A stretch of DNA of 64,000 nt from Funiculus sociatus GB2-C1. GTDB lineage: Bacteria; Cyanobacteriota; Cyanobacteriia; Cyanobacteriales; FACHB-T130. The position numbers were made by a program, and so were the translations under genes. The stretch spans positions 1 to 64,000 of the forward strand of contig NZ_JAMPKJ010000004.1 of the NCBI RefSeq assembly GCF_039962115.1, in the 5' to 3' direction. The notes under the pieces are model-generated. The model was not told where the DNA came from, searched no databases, and saw only the letters and a program-made list of their open reading frames with translations. Numbering within the stretch: the first letter of the stretch is position 1; the number at the start of each line of letters is the position of its first letter. Shown piece after piece: positions 8,321 through 17,288 of this stretch.

Positions 8321-9613
8321 CTACTCGTTAATGACTGAATAAAGTTGATTAAATTTCTCATTGGGTAACAAACCCCTGGGATCTAACGATAAATTTTCTT
8401 TGATACGGGTGACAAGATACATATCGATGTCACCTTTATTTTTTGCATCGATTTTACCCCGATATTCGCATTCAAAAAAATCTTTGATTAACTGAAAAGT
8501 TGTTTCCGAAATATTAATGCCTCCGGGAACACCAGATGATTCCATTCTGGATGCAATATTAACAGTATCTCCCCAAACATCATAAGCAAACTTCTTGTGT
8601 CCGATTGCACCTGCTAATAACGGGCCTGAGTGAATGCCGATGCGAATTTCCCAGTAGGGATGATTGTTTTGAATTTTTTCTTGTCGCCGCCATTGCATAA
8701 ATTCTCGAATTTGTAAGGCGGATAGGGCGGCATCAATCGCATGGGTGCGGTTGGGAGTGGGGATTCCGCCAACACACATATAACTGTCACCAATTGTTTT
8801 TAATTTTTCTAGATTCTGTGCTTCAGTTACCATATCGAAAGCAGAAAAGCAATAATCTAGTTCATCTACTAACTCTTGGGGTGGCAGTTGTTCGGCTAAG
8901 TTAGTGAAGTTCTTGAAGTCGGTAAATAGAACTGAGGCGGATTCATAATAAACAGGTTTTACTCTACCTGTGCTTTTCAGTTCATCAGCAACACCTGCTG
9001 GCAGGATGTTTAATAGTAGTTGGTCAGATTTGCGTTTTTCTGCCTCTAGTTGAGCATTTAGCTGATTTAACTCTTCAAAACAGTTGGCGTTGCGAATTGC
9101 TGCTGATATTTGTAAAGCTAGTAAATAGCCGATCCGCACATCTTCCAGCGTGTAAGCTTTCGGTAAAGTGGTGGCAAAGTTGATTGTACCCATTACTAAA
9201 GAGCGATCGCTTACCAATGGGATAATCAGCTGGGAGGCGTAGGGTGCTAAAAAAGCTGCCATTGAACCTTCTTTAATTAGTTGCGGTTGACCCGTTTTCA
9301 TGACACGCCCCAGAGGACTATCCTCTATAACCCTAGCCGCGTCCAATTCCACAGGAGAACCAAACAATGTCACTAGCCGACAAGAATTGCTATGACAAAT
9401 GTAAACGCTACAATGCTCAAAATCTAGCAACCATTTGGCTTGTTTGCCTACGACTCGCAAAATCTCATCTAGATTAAGGGAACGATTGATCGCTGTGGCA
9501 ATTTCATTCACGGCGGCGATGCGGGTCGATAGCGCTTGAGTTTCAGCCAGTAGACGGCGGGCTATCAGCAGCAGTGGTTCGCGTTCTTGCTTTTCCAGCC
9601 CATTGCCATTCAT
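8321..9613 (-). CDS. Class III adenylate/guanylate cyclase with GAF domain
   Basis: 430 residues. A GAF sensor domain occupies about residues 35-190. A short coiled coil (ELNQLNAQLEAEKRKSDQLL) with LLNILPAGVADEL leads into a class III cyclase domain (about 225-400): metal-binding FTDFKNF, GDSYMCVGG, and WGDTVNIASRMESSG. It should make cAMP or cGMP in the cytoplasm under control of a ligand bound by the GAF domain; the ligand and the nucleotide choice are not evident. The layout matches the CyaB/CyaC type cyclases common in filamentous cyanobacteria. It ends in a convergent arrangement with the MBL-fold gene. Confidence 0.88.
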   Translation of the reverse strand: MNGNGLEKQEREPLLLIARRLLAETQALSTRIAAVNEIATAINRSLNLDEILRVVGKQAKWLLDFEHCSVYICHSNSCRLVTLFGSPVELDAARVIEDSPLGRVMKTGQPQLIKEGSMAAFLAPYASQLIIPLVSDRSLVMGTINFATTLPKAYTLEDVRIGYLLALQISAAIRNANCFEELNQLNAQLEAEKRKSDQLLLNILPAGVADELKSTGRVKPVYYESASVLFTDFKNFTNLAEQLPPQELVDELDYCFSAFDMVTEAQNLEKLKTIGDSYMCVGGIPTPNRTHAIDAALSALQIREFMQWRRQEKIQNNHPYWEIRIGIHSGPLLAGAIGHKKFAYDVWGDTVNIASRMESSGVPGGINISETTFQLIKDFFECEYRGKIDAKNKGDIDMYLVTRIKENLSLDPRGLLPNEKFNQLYSVINE

Positions 9614-9642
9614 GGAGTTGGGAGGATAGGGTGATTGTATAT

Positions 9643-10185
9643 TTATAATGAGTCGATTTCCAGGGCGATCGCGTCCGTATAGCGGTTTATGCTGGTGAAT
9701 AAGTCAGCTGTGCCAATAATCTCGAAAATTTCTGACTCGTCTAACCCCAACGAACGCAACTGCTGGTAATCTGCATCAGTTAAATCGTGCGGTTGGGTGG
9801 CGGCTTTTAAGCCAAAGGTGATTACGGCTTTTTCACGGGCTGGTAGCGGACAAGCCGCAAAGTCTGAAACTAACGTCTTGAGGACTTCTTCACTCATCCC
9901 CAGGGCTGATAATCCATGCAGATGAACGTTTAAGGCATAGGGACTATTATTGGCTTGGGAGATGGCGACCCCAATCATTTCTTTGAGGGTACGGGGTACG
10001 TCTCCCTTGAGAATAGTGGCGCGAAACTTTTTCCAGTTGGCTTCTAATAAGTCGGGATTGATAGCCATCGATTTGAAAATGTTGGGAACGATGCCAAACC
10101 CTAATTCTGTTAAAATTTCGTCGTAAACTTCCTTAACTTTTAAATCGGTTACTTCATCTGGTTCCTTGATAGAAAAGTGAGCCAT
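9643..10185 (-). CDS. Carboxymuconolactone decarboxylase / AhpD-like family protein
   Basis: 180 residues, all helical, with the AhpD/CMD-like order (RTLKEMIGVAISQANNSPYALNVHLHGLSALG). Active AhpD-type peroxidases carry CxxC at this place; here the Cys pair is absent (SPYALNVHLHG), leaving a single conserved His pair. A role as a thiol peroxidase is therefore doubtful. It lies 29 bases upstream of the cyclase gene on the same strand, so the two may be co-transcribed. Confidence 0.75.
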   Translation of the reverse strand: MAHFSIKEPDEVTDLKVKEVYDEILTELGFGIVPNIFKSMAINPDLLEANWKKFRATILKGDVPRTLKEMIGVAISQANNSPYALNVHLHGLSALGMSEEVLKTLVSDFAACPLPAREKAVITFGLKAATQPHDLTDADYQQLRSLGLDESEIFEIIGTADLFTSINRYTDAIALEIDSL

Positions 10186-10493
10186 TGGTGCCTCTTGTGT
10201 TTGTTTATGCAGGTGTAAAATGATACAAGTGTGTAAAATCTTTATTTGATTACCCTGATCTCCAGTTTTCGGGTCTTACAAAGCCCGGACAGGAGAATTC
10301 GGCTTATTAGTAGTTGCACCCGCAAATAGCACTCTGTTGTCCTCAAAGGATAACAGGATTGATAAGACAATGCTCTGTATTATTAATTATTAGCTAATTT
10401 TTGTGGACATAGATTACTGCATTTAAAGATTAGATAAGGAATGAACCGATAAAATAAAAAGATATAATTCCTAAAACTAATAGAATTAAGGTT

Positions 10494-11804
10494 ATGCAAG
10501 CAGAATACCGCGATCGCCGCCAGCAGTTGATGGCAAAAATTGGCAACGGAACGGGCATATTCCGTAGTGCGCCAGTAGCTGTTATGCACAACGATGTCGA
10601 GTACACTTTTCGGCAGGATAGTGATTTTTTTTACTTGACGGGGTTTAATGAACCGGAGGCGGTGGCAGTTTTAGCACCACACCACGCTGAACACAAGTTT
10701 ATTCTCTTTGTGCAGCCGAAGGAACGGGAGAAGGAAGTTTGGACGGGATATCGGGTTGGTGTGGATGCAGCAAAAGAATTTTATGGGGCGGATGAAGCTT
10801 ACCCGATTGCGGAACTTGATGAGAAGCTGCCCCAGTATTTAGAAAAAGCCGATCGGATTTATTATCATTTGGGACGCGATCGCGCTTTCAACGATACGAT
10901 TATCAAACACTGGCAGCGTTTAATGGCGGGTTATCCCAAACGCGGTACGGGGCCAATTGCCATTGAAGACACAAACCCCGTCCTTCATGCGATGCGGCTG
11001 GTGAAAAGTCCCGCTGAGTTAGAATTGTTACGTCGAGCGGCTGACATCTCAGTAGAAGCACATAACCACGCGCGCGAGTTCGCGCAACCAGGGTGTTACG
11101 AGTACGAAATTCAGGCGGAAATAGAACATATCTTCAGAAAGCGGGGTGGGATGGGGCCAGCTTATCCCTCAATTGTTGCCTCTGGTGCTAATGCCTGCGT
11201 GCTGCACTACATTGAGAACGATCGGCAGATGCAGGATAATGATTTGCTGCTGATTGATGCAGGTTGTTGTTACAAATATTACAACGGGGATATCACGCGC
11301 ACTTTCCCGGTTGGGGGCAAATTTACGGCAGAACAAAAGATACTTTACGAGATTGTATTAGAAGCGCAATTACAAGCGATCGCGCAAGTTCAACCAGGCA
11401 ATCCTTATAATTTATTTCACGATACAGCAGTGCGGGTGCTGGTAGAAGGTTTGATGGATTTGGGACTTCTGGCGGGTGATATTGAAGAAATCATCAAAGA
11501 AGAGAAATATAAACCTTTTTATATGCACCGTACCGGACACTGGCTGGGGTTAGATGTCCACGATGCAGGTGTTTACAAGCACGGCGAGGAAGTCTGGCAA
11601 AGTTTGCAACCCGGTCATGTGCTGACGGTTGAACCGGGACTTTATATTGGACTTGATGTGCAACCTGTCGAAGGACAGCCAGCCATAGATGACAGGTGGC
11701 GCGGTATTGGCATCCGAATTGAGGATGATATTTTAGTCACTGAGTCAGGACATGAGGTTTTGACACAAGCAGTGCCTAAATTGGTGGAGGAATTAGAAGC
11801 GTGA
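10494..11804 (+). CDS. pepP: Xaa-Pro aminopeptidase
   Basis: 436 residues. An aminopeptidase P N-terminal domain (residues 1-150, FRQDSDFFYLTGF) precedes a pita-bread metallopeptidase domain. The dimetal ligands are visible as Asp in LLIDAGC and NGDITRTF, His in MHRTGHWLGLDVHDAG, and Glu in TVEPGLYIG and GIRIEDD. The enzyme removes an N-terminal residue next to proline in the cytoplasm. The length matches E. coli PepP. It stands alone, with divergent open space upstream. Confidence 0.92.
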   Translation: MQAEYRDRRQQLMAKIGNGTGIFRSAPVAVMHNDVEYTFRQDSDFFYLTGFNEPEAVAVLAPHHAEHKFILFVQPKEREKEVWTGYRVGVDAAKEFYGADEAYPIAELDEKLPQYLEKADRIYYHLGRDRAFNDTIIKHWQRLMAGYPKRGTGPIAIEDTNPVLHAMRLVKSPAELELLRRAADISVEAHNHAREFAQPGCYEYEIQAEIEHIFRKRGGMGPAYPSIVASGANACVLHYIENDRQMQDNDLLLIDAGCCYKYYNGDITRTFPVGGKFTAEQKILYEIVLEAQLQAIAQVQPGNPYNLFHDTAVRVLVEGLMDLGLLAGDIEEIIKEEKYKPFYMHRTGHWLGLDVHDAGVYKHGEEVWQSLQPGHVLTVEPGLYIGLDVQPVEGQPAIDDRWRGIGIRIEDDILVTESGHEVLTQAVPKLVEELEA

Positions 11805-11887
11805 AGATAATTCCGTTTCTCCTTAAGAGTCCTCTTTCATAGGGCTGGTAAAGGATTTCAGTTCTTTTTTAATCGACAAACAAACAG

Positions 11888-11947
11888 ACGAGATCGCCCT
11901 TGTCTCTACATACATTTTAATGTATGTAGAGACAAGGGCGATCTCGT
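11888..11947. repeat. Perfect 29-bp inverted repeat (cruciform-forming)
   Basis: The arm at 11888-11916 is exactly repeated in reverse complement at 11919-11947, leaving a 2-base loop. The arm carries GGGCGATCTCG, a HIP1-like half, and TACATACATT at the tip. It lies between pepP and a hypothetical gene. A minus-strand open frame across it (11823-12062) is better explained by the palindrome. Confidence 0.85.
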
Positions 11948-12230
11948 TCCTACATCTGGAAAATGGATTCCCAGCCGGCCAAGTATTTTGGCAATAACTC
12001 GCTTGTAGATGTAATTTGGAAAATAATGCAAGCTTTTTAAATTCTCTAAAGATATCTTCCATTTAAGGATATTTATATCTAAAGAAGTAAAATAAATTGT
12101 ATTACGATTGGCGCAACCCGTTCATAATATCTTCTTCTATCTAGGGGAGGAATTTATAATTATTAAGTGGTAAAGCTAGTAATAAATAACAGTACATAAA
12201 GATTTTTATGTAATCAAAGAGTTTAAATAT

Positions 12231-12749
12231 ATGCCTAATTATTCTACCAGGATTTACACAAAATTGCTTAAACTTTTGCCAGAAACTATACACTGGCTTA
12301 ACCAGCAAGACAACCCTAGTGAAACGATTGATTTATTAGTTAAAAACGCTCGAAAAAGCAATGAGGATTGCTTTAGTGAAGAAAGCAGTGTTGAGATGGC
12401 AGAATTTTCAGCACTTGAAGAAGACTTGGAGATATCAGGGGAACAGGTGAAGAGTCTAACGCAAGAAGTGGAGGATCTAAAACAAGAGCTGAATTTGGAA
12501 ATACAGAAAACAAAAGAGTATTGTCAAGAACTGGAAAATATACAGCAGGAGTTACGTAATAGTTGCGCCTATGATTTACGCAATCAAGTTGGCACAGCAG
12601 AGATATCAGAAGATAAAATGGATGCGATCGCGCAAACAATCTTAAGGAATGAAAAGGGGAAAGATGGTAATCTACTGGTAAAGGACAAAGATTGGTTTAC
12701 GGTCAAAGATGCGTTAACAAGGTTTATTGCCATTCTATTGATTAGGTAG
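12231..12749 (+). CDS. Hypothetical coiled-coil protein
   Basis: 172 residues. A helical N-terminus (MPNYSTRIYTKLLKLLPETIHWL) is followed by an acidic Glu/Leu-rich coiled coil (about residues 55-110, ALEEDLEISGEQVKSLTQEVEDLKQEL). The C-terminal WFTVKDALTRFIAILLI may contact a membrane or a partner. I do not recognise the family. It is AT-rich relative to its neighbours and isolated by long spacers. Confidence 0.5.
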   Translation: MPNYSTRIYTKLLKLLPETIHWLNQQDNPSETIDLLVKNARKSNEDCFSEESSVEMAEFSALEEDLEISGEQVKSLTQEVEDLKQELNLEIQKTKEYCQELENIQQELRNSCAYDLRNQVGTAEISEDKMDAIAQTILRNEKGKDGNLLVKDKDWFTVKDALTRFIAILLIR

Positions 12750-12839
12750 GTAGAAGCTTTAGGCATATTTTTATACATCACTATTTTGAGTTCAGAACAA
12801 TTACAAATTCCAGCTTTAGTTTAAAAACGTTAAATCTAT

Positions 12840-13024
12840 AGTCAAAAGAAAACTTAGTAGGGAGTGCGATGATGTCAAAAACAACAGCAAACCAGACAAG
12901 ATCCTACGCAGCGGTTGAAAATTAGTGGGAACCCCCACACCTCCCGCTGACTTGATTTTTGATGATGGTGAACCGATGGAAAGCAACCCCTAACGCACCT
13001 CGTCGAGTTAGGGGTTGCTTTTTT
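12840..13024 (+). ncRNA. Possible small RNA ending in a strong terminator
   Basis: No gene of normal size fits between 12750 and 13094, but the region carries ordered structure: a small hairpin GTGGG-AACC-CCCAC near 12926-12939 and, at the end, a 14-bp terminator stem. A start codon at 12869 opens only an 18-codon frame (MMSKTTANQTRSYAAVEN). Either a short RNA, a leader peptide, or the tail of a vanished gene could explain it. The 5' end is a guess. Confidence 0.3.
12981..13024 (+). terminator. Strong rho-independent terminator
   Basis: AAGCAACCCCTAAC (12981-12994) pairs perfectly with GTTAGGGGTTGCTT (13007-13020), followed by six T. It lies upstream of the 13095 gene, 230 bases after the coiled-coil gene, so it may end that transcript or a small RNA. 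Confidence 0.8.
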
Positions 13025-13094
13025 GGAAAAACCGACTTACAGTTTTATGTCGTAAAACCGATATTTTGCCTGTTATCTAGGTAAAATCGCAATT

Positions 13095-14735
13095 ATGGGG
13101 CGCGATGGGAGCAAGGCAAATACTTTGGTAACACAAAATGTGACTACCGCCGATCTGGCGGAGCAATTCCGACATCTTCAAAACCAGCTGCGCGAAGTTT
13201 GGCATACTACCGAACTTTTTGACAACAGCGATGCTGATATTGTGGTGATTCCTTCTTTGAGTATCGATCAGCGAGAACTGCTGAAAATTGAAGGATCTCA
13301 TCACTACGAGGAGCGACTTTTATTTTCGTTAATTCGCCTGCATAACCCCCGAACCAGGCTAATTTACGTTACCTCCCAGCCGTTGCATCCCAGCGTAATT
13401 GATTACTATTTACAACTGCTACCGGGAATTCCGTTTTCTCACGCACGCGATCGCTTGCTGCTACTTTCCGCTTACGACTCCTCCCTTAAACCTCTAACTC
13501 AAAAAATTTTAGAGCGTCCCCGCTTAATGGAGCGAATTCGGCAAGCCTTGCAGCTAGAAAAGTCTTATATGATTTGTTACAACAGTAGCCCTTGGGAAAG
13601 GGAACTGTCTCTAGCACTGGGCGTACCTTTGTATGCTTGCGATCCGGATTTGCAGGATTGGGGAACTAAAAGTGGCTCTCGGCAAATATTTGCAGAGAGT
13701 GGGGTTCCTCATCCCGATGGTAGCAGTAGCGTCTGGAATGCTCAAGAACTGACACAAGCAGCAGTCGATTTATGGGAACGACAGCCGACTTTACAGCGAA
13801 TGGTTGTCAAACTCAATGAAGGAATTTCCGGCGAAGCAAATGCAATTCTGGACTTAAGACCGATTCAGGAACTAGCACCCCAGAAAGCTTCCCATCAAGA
13901 ACGAATGGAGGCAATAAGCGATCGCTTGCCATTTCTCGGCTTTCAAGCCAAAGCTGAAACCTGGGAAAATTTTTCTGGTCGCATCCCAGAATTAGGAGCA
14001 ATTGTAGAAGCTTTCATCGAAGGAGACATTAAGCGGAGTCCCAGCGTTCAAGGTCGCATCACACCCGATGGAAAAGTAGAAATTCTCTCAACTCACGACC
14101 AAATTTTAGGAGGCCCTGACGGTCAAATTTACCTTGGTTGTCGCTTCCCAGCCGATGAAACTTATCGATTACGCTTGCAAGAATTGGGATTAAAAGTAGG
14201 CAAGAAACTAGCAGAAAAAGGAGCCTTAGAACGCTTCGGCGTTGATTTTGTCGCCGTTCGCCACCCTGACGCAGAAGAGGGACAATGGGAGCTGCAAGCA
14301 ATAGAAATTAACCTGCGAAAAGGCGGCACTACCCATCCTTTTATGACCCTCAAGCTGTTAACAAACGGTCGCTACGACCTCTCGACTGGTTTATTTTACA
14401 GCAAACAAGGTCGTCCAAAATACTACATCGCCACCGACAATCTGCAAAAAGACCGTTACCGAGGACTGCTGCCAAACGACTTAATGGATATCATTGCCCA
14501 TCACAAATTGCATTTTGATACTGGTACTGAAACAGGCACCGTTTTCCATCTCATGGGTTGTCTTTCCGAATTCGGCAAGCTGGGATTAACCAGTATTGGC
14601 GATTCCATGCAACAGGCAGAAGAAATTTACAACAAGGTAGAAAAAGTGCTGGACGAAGAAACTAAAATTCGCCCTAATTATTTCAACTCGTCATTTTATC
14701 CGATTCCCCCGATTACTTGGAGAGGGAACGGCTAA
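13095..14735 (+). CDS. Peptide ligase PGM1-related, ATP-grasp-like protein
   Basis: 546 residues. The central and C-terminal parts look like an ATP-grasp carboxylate-amine ligase: RMVVKLNEGISGEANAIL resembles the ATP-binding Lys and glycine loop, and GVDFVAVR...WELQAIEINLRKGGTTHP supplies the acidic metal-binding residues (ExN). Cyanobacterial homologues are annotated as related to PGM1, a peptide ligase of pheganomycin biosynthesis; the real substrate in cyanobacteria is unknown. No biosynthetic partners lie beside it, so a housekeeping role is as likely as a peptide product. The start ATG 13095 gives MGRDGSKANTL. Confidence 0.7.
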   Translation: MGRDGSKANTLVTQNVTTADLAEQFRHLQNQLREVWHTTELFDNSDADIVVIPSLSIDQRELLKIEGSHHYEERLLFSLIRLHNPRTRLIYVTSQPLHPSVIDYYLQLLPGIPFSHARDRLLLLSAYDSSLKPLTQKILERPRLMERIRQALQLEKSYMICYNSSPWERELSLALGVPLYACDPDLQDWGTKSGSRQIFAESGVPHPDGSSSVWNAQELTQAAVDLWERQPTLQRMVVKLNEGISGEANAILDLRPIQELAPQKASHQERMEAISDRLPFLGFQAKAETWENFSGRIPELGAIVEAFIEGDIKRSPSVQGRITPDGKVEILSTHDQILGGPDGQIYLGCRFPADETYRLRLQELGLKVGKKLAEKGALERFGVDFVAVRHPDAEEGQWELQAIEINLRKGGTTHPFMTLKLLTNGRYDLSTGLFYSKQGRPKYYIATDNLQKDRYRGLLPNDLMDIIAHHKLHFDTGTETGTVFHLMGCLSEFGKLGLTSIGDSMQQAEEIYNKVEKVLDEETKIRPNYFNSSFYPIPPITWRGNG

Positions 14736-14794
14736 AACTGGGGTAATGAAAATAAGAGGATGTTTGAAAAAGCACTTTTCAAACGCTATAGGTT

Positions 14795-14949
14795 AGAGGA
14801 TGTCTGAAAAGTCATAATCGAGACGCTTAGAGGGTGGAGATCCCCCTTGCATCCCCCTTAAAAAGGGGGACTAAGACTTGATTGTCCCCCCTTTTCAAGG
14901 GGGGCTGGGGGGATCAAACTAACTTTTGACACTTCTCAGACATCCTCTT
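14795..14949 (+). mobile_element. MITE-like element, copy 1
   Basis: About 155 bp bounded by 18-bp imperfect terminal inverted repeats, AGAGGATGTCTGAAAAGT and the complement of AGAGGATGTCTGAGAAGT (17 of 18 match). Inside are C-runs and G-runs (CCCCCTTAAAAAGGGGG) that fold into a hairpin. It encodes nothing. A closely similar copy lies inverted at 16670-16839. Confidence 0.75.
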
Positions 14950-15026
14950 AGAGATCCCCCTAAATCACCCTTAAAAAAGGGGGAAATCTTCCCCCTTTTT
15001 TAAGGGGGGCTAGACGGGATCTCTAA
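14948..15026. repeat. Adjoining 79-bp inverted-repeat element
   Basis: TTAGAGATCCC and GGGATCTCTAA bound a unit rich in CCCCCTTTTT and AAAAAGGGGG that folds on itself. It abuts the MITE at 14795-14949 and shares its C/G-run core, so it may be a relative or a nested insertion. A further CATCCTCTAA fragment follows near 15052-15062. Confidence 0.55.
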
Positions 15027-15222
15027 GATTTCAGCGTCATATAGATAATTCACACATCCTCTAAGCGATCGCTGCTCACACTGCATACGCTGCTATAACT
15101 AAAGAGTGTGCAACTTCATTTTTAGAGACTACGCTTTTGACATTCGGATCGGGTTATTAATTGCTCTCCTTGTGCCGTTAGTTGTTTTGTTCTAAACACG
15201 CGACTACATACGGAGCCTCCTA

Positions 15223-15942
15223 ATGTCATCTCAATCCGATATTCCAATAAAAAATCAACTACTTGCCGCCCTACCAGAAACCGAGTACCAGCGCCTTATT
15301 CCTCACCTAGAACTCGTCTCGCTATCACGGGAGCAAGTTCTCTACAACGCTGGCGAATTGATTGAACACGTCTATTTTTTCAATCAGGGATTGTGTTCTT
15401 TGATCACCTTCATGGAAAACGGCACGATAGTCGAAGTAGGTCTGGTGGGCAAAGAAGGCATGATTGGTCTTCCCGTATGCTGGGGAGGTAAGACCACGAT
15501 CAACGAAGCGATGGTGCAAATCTCAGGCACTGCCATGCGGATGAAAGCCGAGCATCTGAAAACCGAGTTCAACCGGGGTGATACACTTCACAGCTTGCTG
15601 CTGCGCTATACGCAAGCGCTATTTACTCACACCTGCCAATCTACTGCCTGCAATCGCCTGCATACGATAGAGGAGCGGCTTGCCCGTTGGCTGCTCAACG
15701 TCCAAGATCGCATGGAATCAGACGTGCTACCGTTGACTCAGGAATTTCTCTCTCATATGTTAGGCGCACGCCGCTCCGGTGTCACGGTGGCTGCTGGCAC
15801 CCTAAGCCAAGCGGGAATGATCCGCTACAGCCGTGGTAAGATTACCATCCTCGATCGGGAGAGTTTGGAAGCAACCGCTTGCGAGTGTTATGGGGTGATT
15901 AAAAACGAGTACGATCGGTTGCTAGGTAAAGGGAGCGATTAG
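15223..15942 (+). CDS. Crp/Fnr-family transcriptional regulator
   Basis: 239 residues. A cyclic-nucleotide-binding-like beta-roll (residues 18-130, VYFFNQGLCSLITFMENGTIVEVGLVGKEGMIG) lacks the cAMP phosphate-binding RxxxxR pattern, so it probably senses something else or nothing. The C-terminal winged helix (about 165-225) has LTQEFLSHMLGARRSGVTVAAGTLSQAGMIRYSRGKITILD as recognition region. No Fe-S Cys cluster of Fnr type is apparent. It stands between two inverted MITE copies, alone. Targets unknown. Confidence 0.82.
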   Translation: MSSQSDIPIKNQLLAALPETEYQRLIPHLELVSLSREQVLYNAGELIEHVYFFNQGLCSLITFMENGTIVEVGLVGKEGMIGLPVCWGGKTTINEAMVQISGTAMRMKAEHLKTEFNRGDTLHSLLLRYTQALFTHTCQSTACNRLHTIEERLARWLLNVQDRMESDVLPLTQEFLSHMLGARRSGVTVAAGTLSQAGMIRYSRGKITILDRESLEATACECYGVIKNEYDRLLGKGSD

Positions 15943-15948
15943 ATTTGC

Positions 15949-16147
15949 TGACGACCTCTTTGTAATTTGGGTTTTTTGTCTGAGAGCGTACAGAACTCCG
16001 ATAGCGATCGCATTTATTCTTAATATTACAGGCTCGGAAATCGAGGCTAACAATAGCCGTTAGGGAAGTTGATGACCTCTTTTTAATTTGGCTTTTATGT
16101 CGGGAAGCGTACAGAATTGCGATAGCGATCGCGTTTATTCTTAATAT
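15949..16147. repeat. Two diverged direct repeats of about 79 bp
   Basis: 15949-16027 and 16070-16147 share the order TGAYGACCTCTTT, TAATTTGG, AAGCGTACAGAA or GAGCGTACAGAA, GATAGCGATCGC, TTTATTCTTAATATT, with about 85 percent identity by eye. Each holds one HIP1 octamer. They directly follow the Crp/Fnr gene. The rest of 16148-16458 shows nothing I can name. Confidence 0.7.
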
Positions 16148-16458
16148 TTCCAGATTGGAAGTTCTCAGTAGCAATTTTGGATTTTGGGCGAGAGCCGATG
16201 CCAGGATGGAGGTCACTTACATCTATGCGCTACGCACTTTCCTTTGCCAACAGTACAAGCCTGACTCAGAAAGGGCAGAACAAACCTTCAATTTAAAATC
16301 TCCAGAAGCGTTGCGCTCCCGTCAAAAACATCGGCAAAGTCAATCCCAAATCCAAAATCGATTGACCTATGCCAGCTATTTTTACTCAATACAACCCTCA
16401 ATACAACCGCGTCAGAGCGCTACCCAATGTTCCGGTTAAAGGTAACAGGAGGTTAACT

Positions 16459-16617
16459 ATGAATAATTCCACACGCCTAGCTGCTAAATACGATGATGAT
16501 ATTAACAAAAAAATGATAGACCTCTGGGGGCAGGGTTGGCAAAAACTCTCTCCAAAACAAAGGCAATTAGTTGGAGAAATTCTTAATAACCTAAATCAAG
16601 TTCCTTCCCTCAGCTAG
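16459..16617 (+). CDS. Small hypothetical protein
   Basis: 52 residues from ATG 16459 (MNNSTRLAAKYDDDINKKM), preceded by a textbook AGGAGG seven bases upstream. The product is helical and polar with a central WGQGWQKLSPKQRQLVGEIL. A longer frame starting upstream lacks a site. Family not recognised. Confidence 0.55.
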   Translation: MNNSTRLAAKYDDDINKKMIDLWGQGWQKLSPKQRQLVGEILNNLNQVPSLS

Positions 16618-16669
16618 GTTAATTCAAAGTTTTTAATATCAGGCGCTGTAAAAAACAATTTTATGTTAC

Positions 16670-16839
16670 AGGATGTCTGGGAAGTGTCAAAAGTTTTGAT
16701 CCCCCCAGCCCCCGCGCTAACGCGCCGCTGCGCTAGAAAAAAGGGGGGAAAATCAAGTCTTAGTCCCCCTTAAAAAGGGGGATTTAGGGGGAGCTCCACC
16801 CTAGAAGCGTCTCGATTATTACTTTTCAGAAATCCTCTT
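16670..16839 (-). mobile_element. MITE-like element, copy 2 (inverted)
   Basis: Its reverse complement tracks copy 1 almost base for base (AATAATCGAGACGCTT, GGGGGACTAAGACTTGATT, GGCTGGGGGGATC) and ends in the same AGGATGTCTG termini. It differs by an insert of about 25 bases near 16712-16736 that is itself a GC-rich palindrome (CGCGCTAACGCGCC...GCGC). Confidence 0.75.
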
Positions 16840-17288
16840 AGGCTCAGGCTTTCGTAGCCAACAAAGGCTTATGTTTTGTTAGGTGAGGTTCTCACAACTC
16901 AGCTTACGCTAACTACTAGCCTGGTTTCCGGCTTCCATAGCGAAAGCTCAAAAGCCTTTTTTGAGTTTTGTTTTCTTATCAATCTTTTCCTACAATCATT
17001 CTTTATCGGACGGTATTTGGTTATACAAATATATCTTCCTTAGAGGAGATTTTACCACAACCGAATTAAACAAGCAGCAGCTCTTGTAGGTTGCTTGAAA
17101 ATTTATCTCCAGAATAATCAAGAGAAAGCAAATCTTATATAACTAATATGTTTCCTTTATATTTTAAATCTCAAGTAACTTATTAATATAATTGTTATAT
17201 GGCTGAAATGGCTCGTTCTTTTGACGGAAGTCAATATTGAAGATAATCGCTAACTTAGGGGCATAAATCTCAAAGAAGGAAGGCAGTT
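16840..17288. other. AT-rich intergenic region
   Basis: About 450 bases with no credible gene. CTCAAAAGCCTTTTTTGAG near 16946-16964 could form a weak terminator-like hairpin. The right end holds the promoter of the 17289 gene. Confidence 0.4.

Noticed and set aside
11823-12062. Minus-strand 79-codon frame
   Set aside because: It is read through the 29-bp inverted repeat; no domain or ribosome site supports it.
12869-12925. Yfr1-type small RNA
   Set aside because: The hallmark CTCCTCAC single-strand motif between two hairpins is absent.
16155-16439. Plus-strand 94-codon frame
   Set aside because: No ribosome site or recognisable content; the supported start in this area is 16459.
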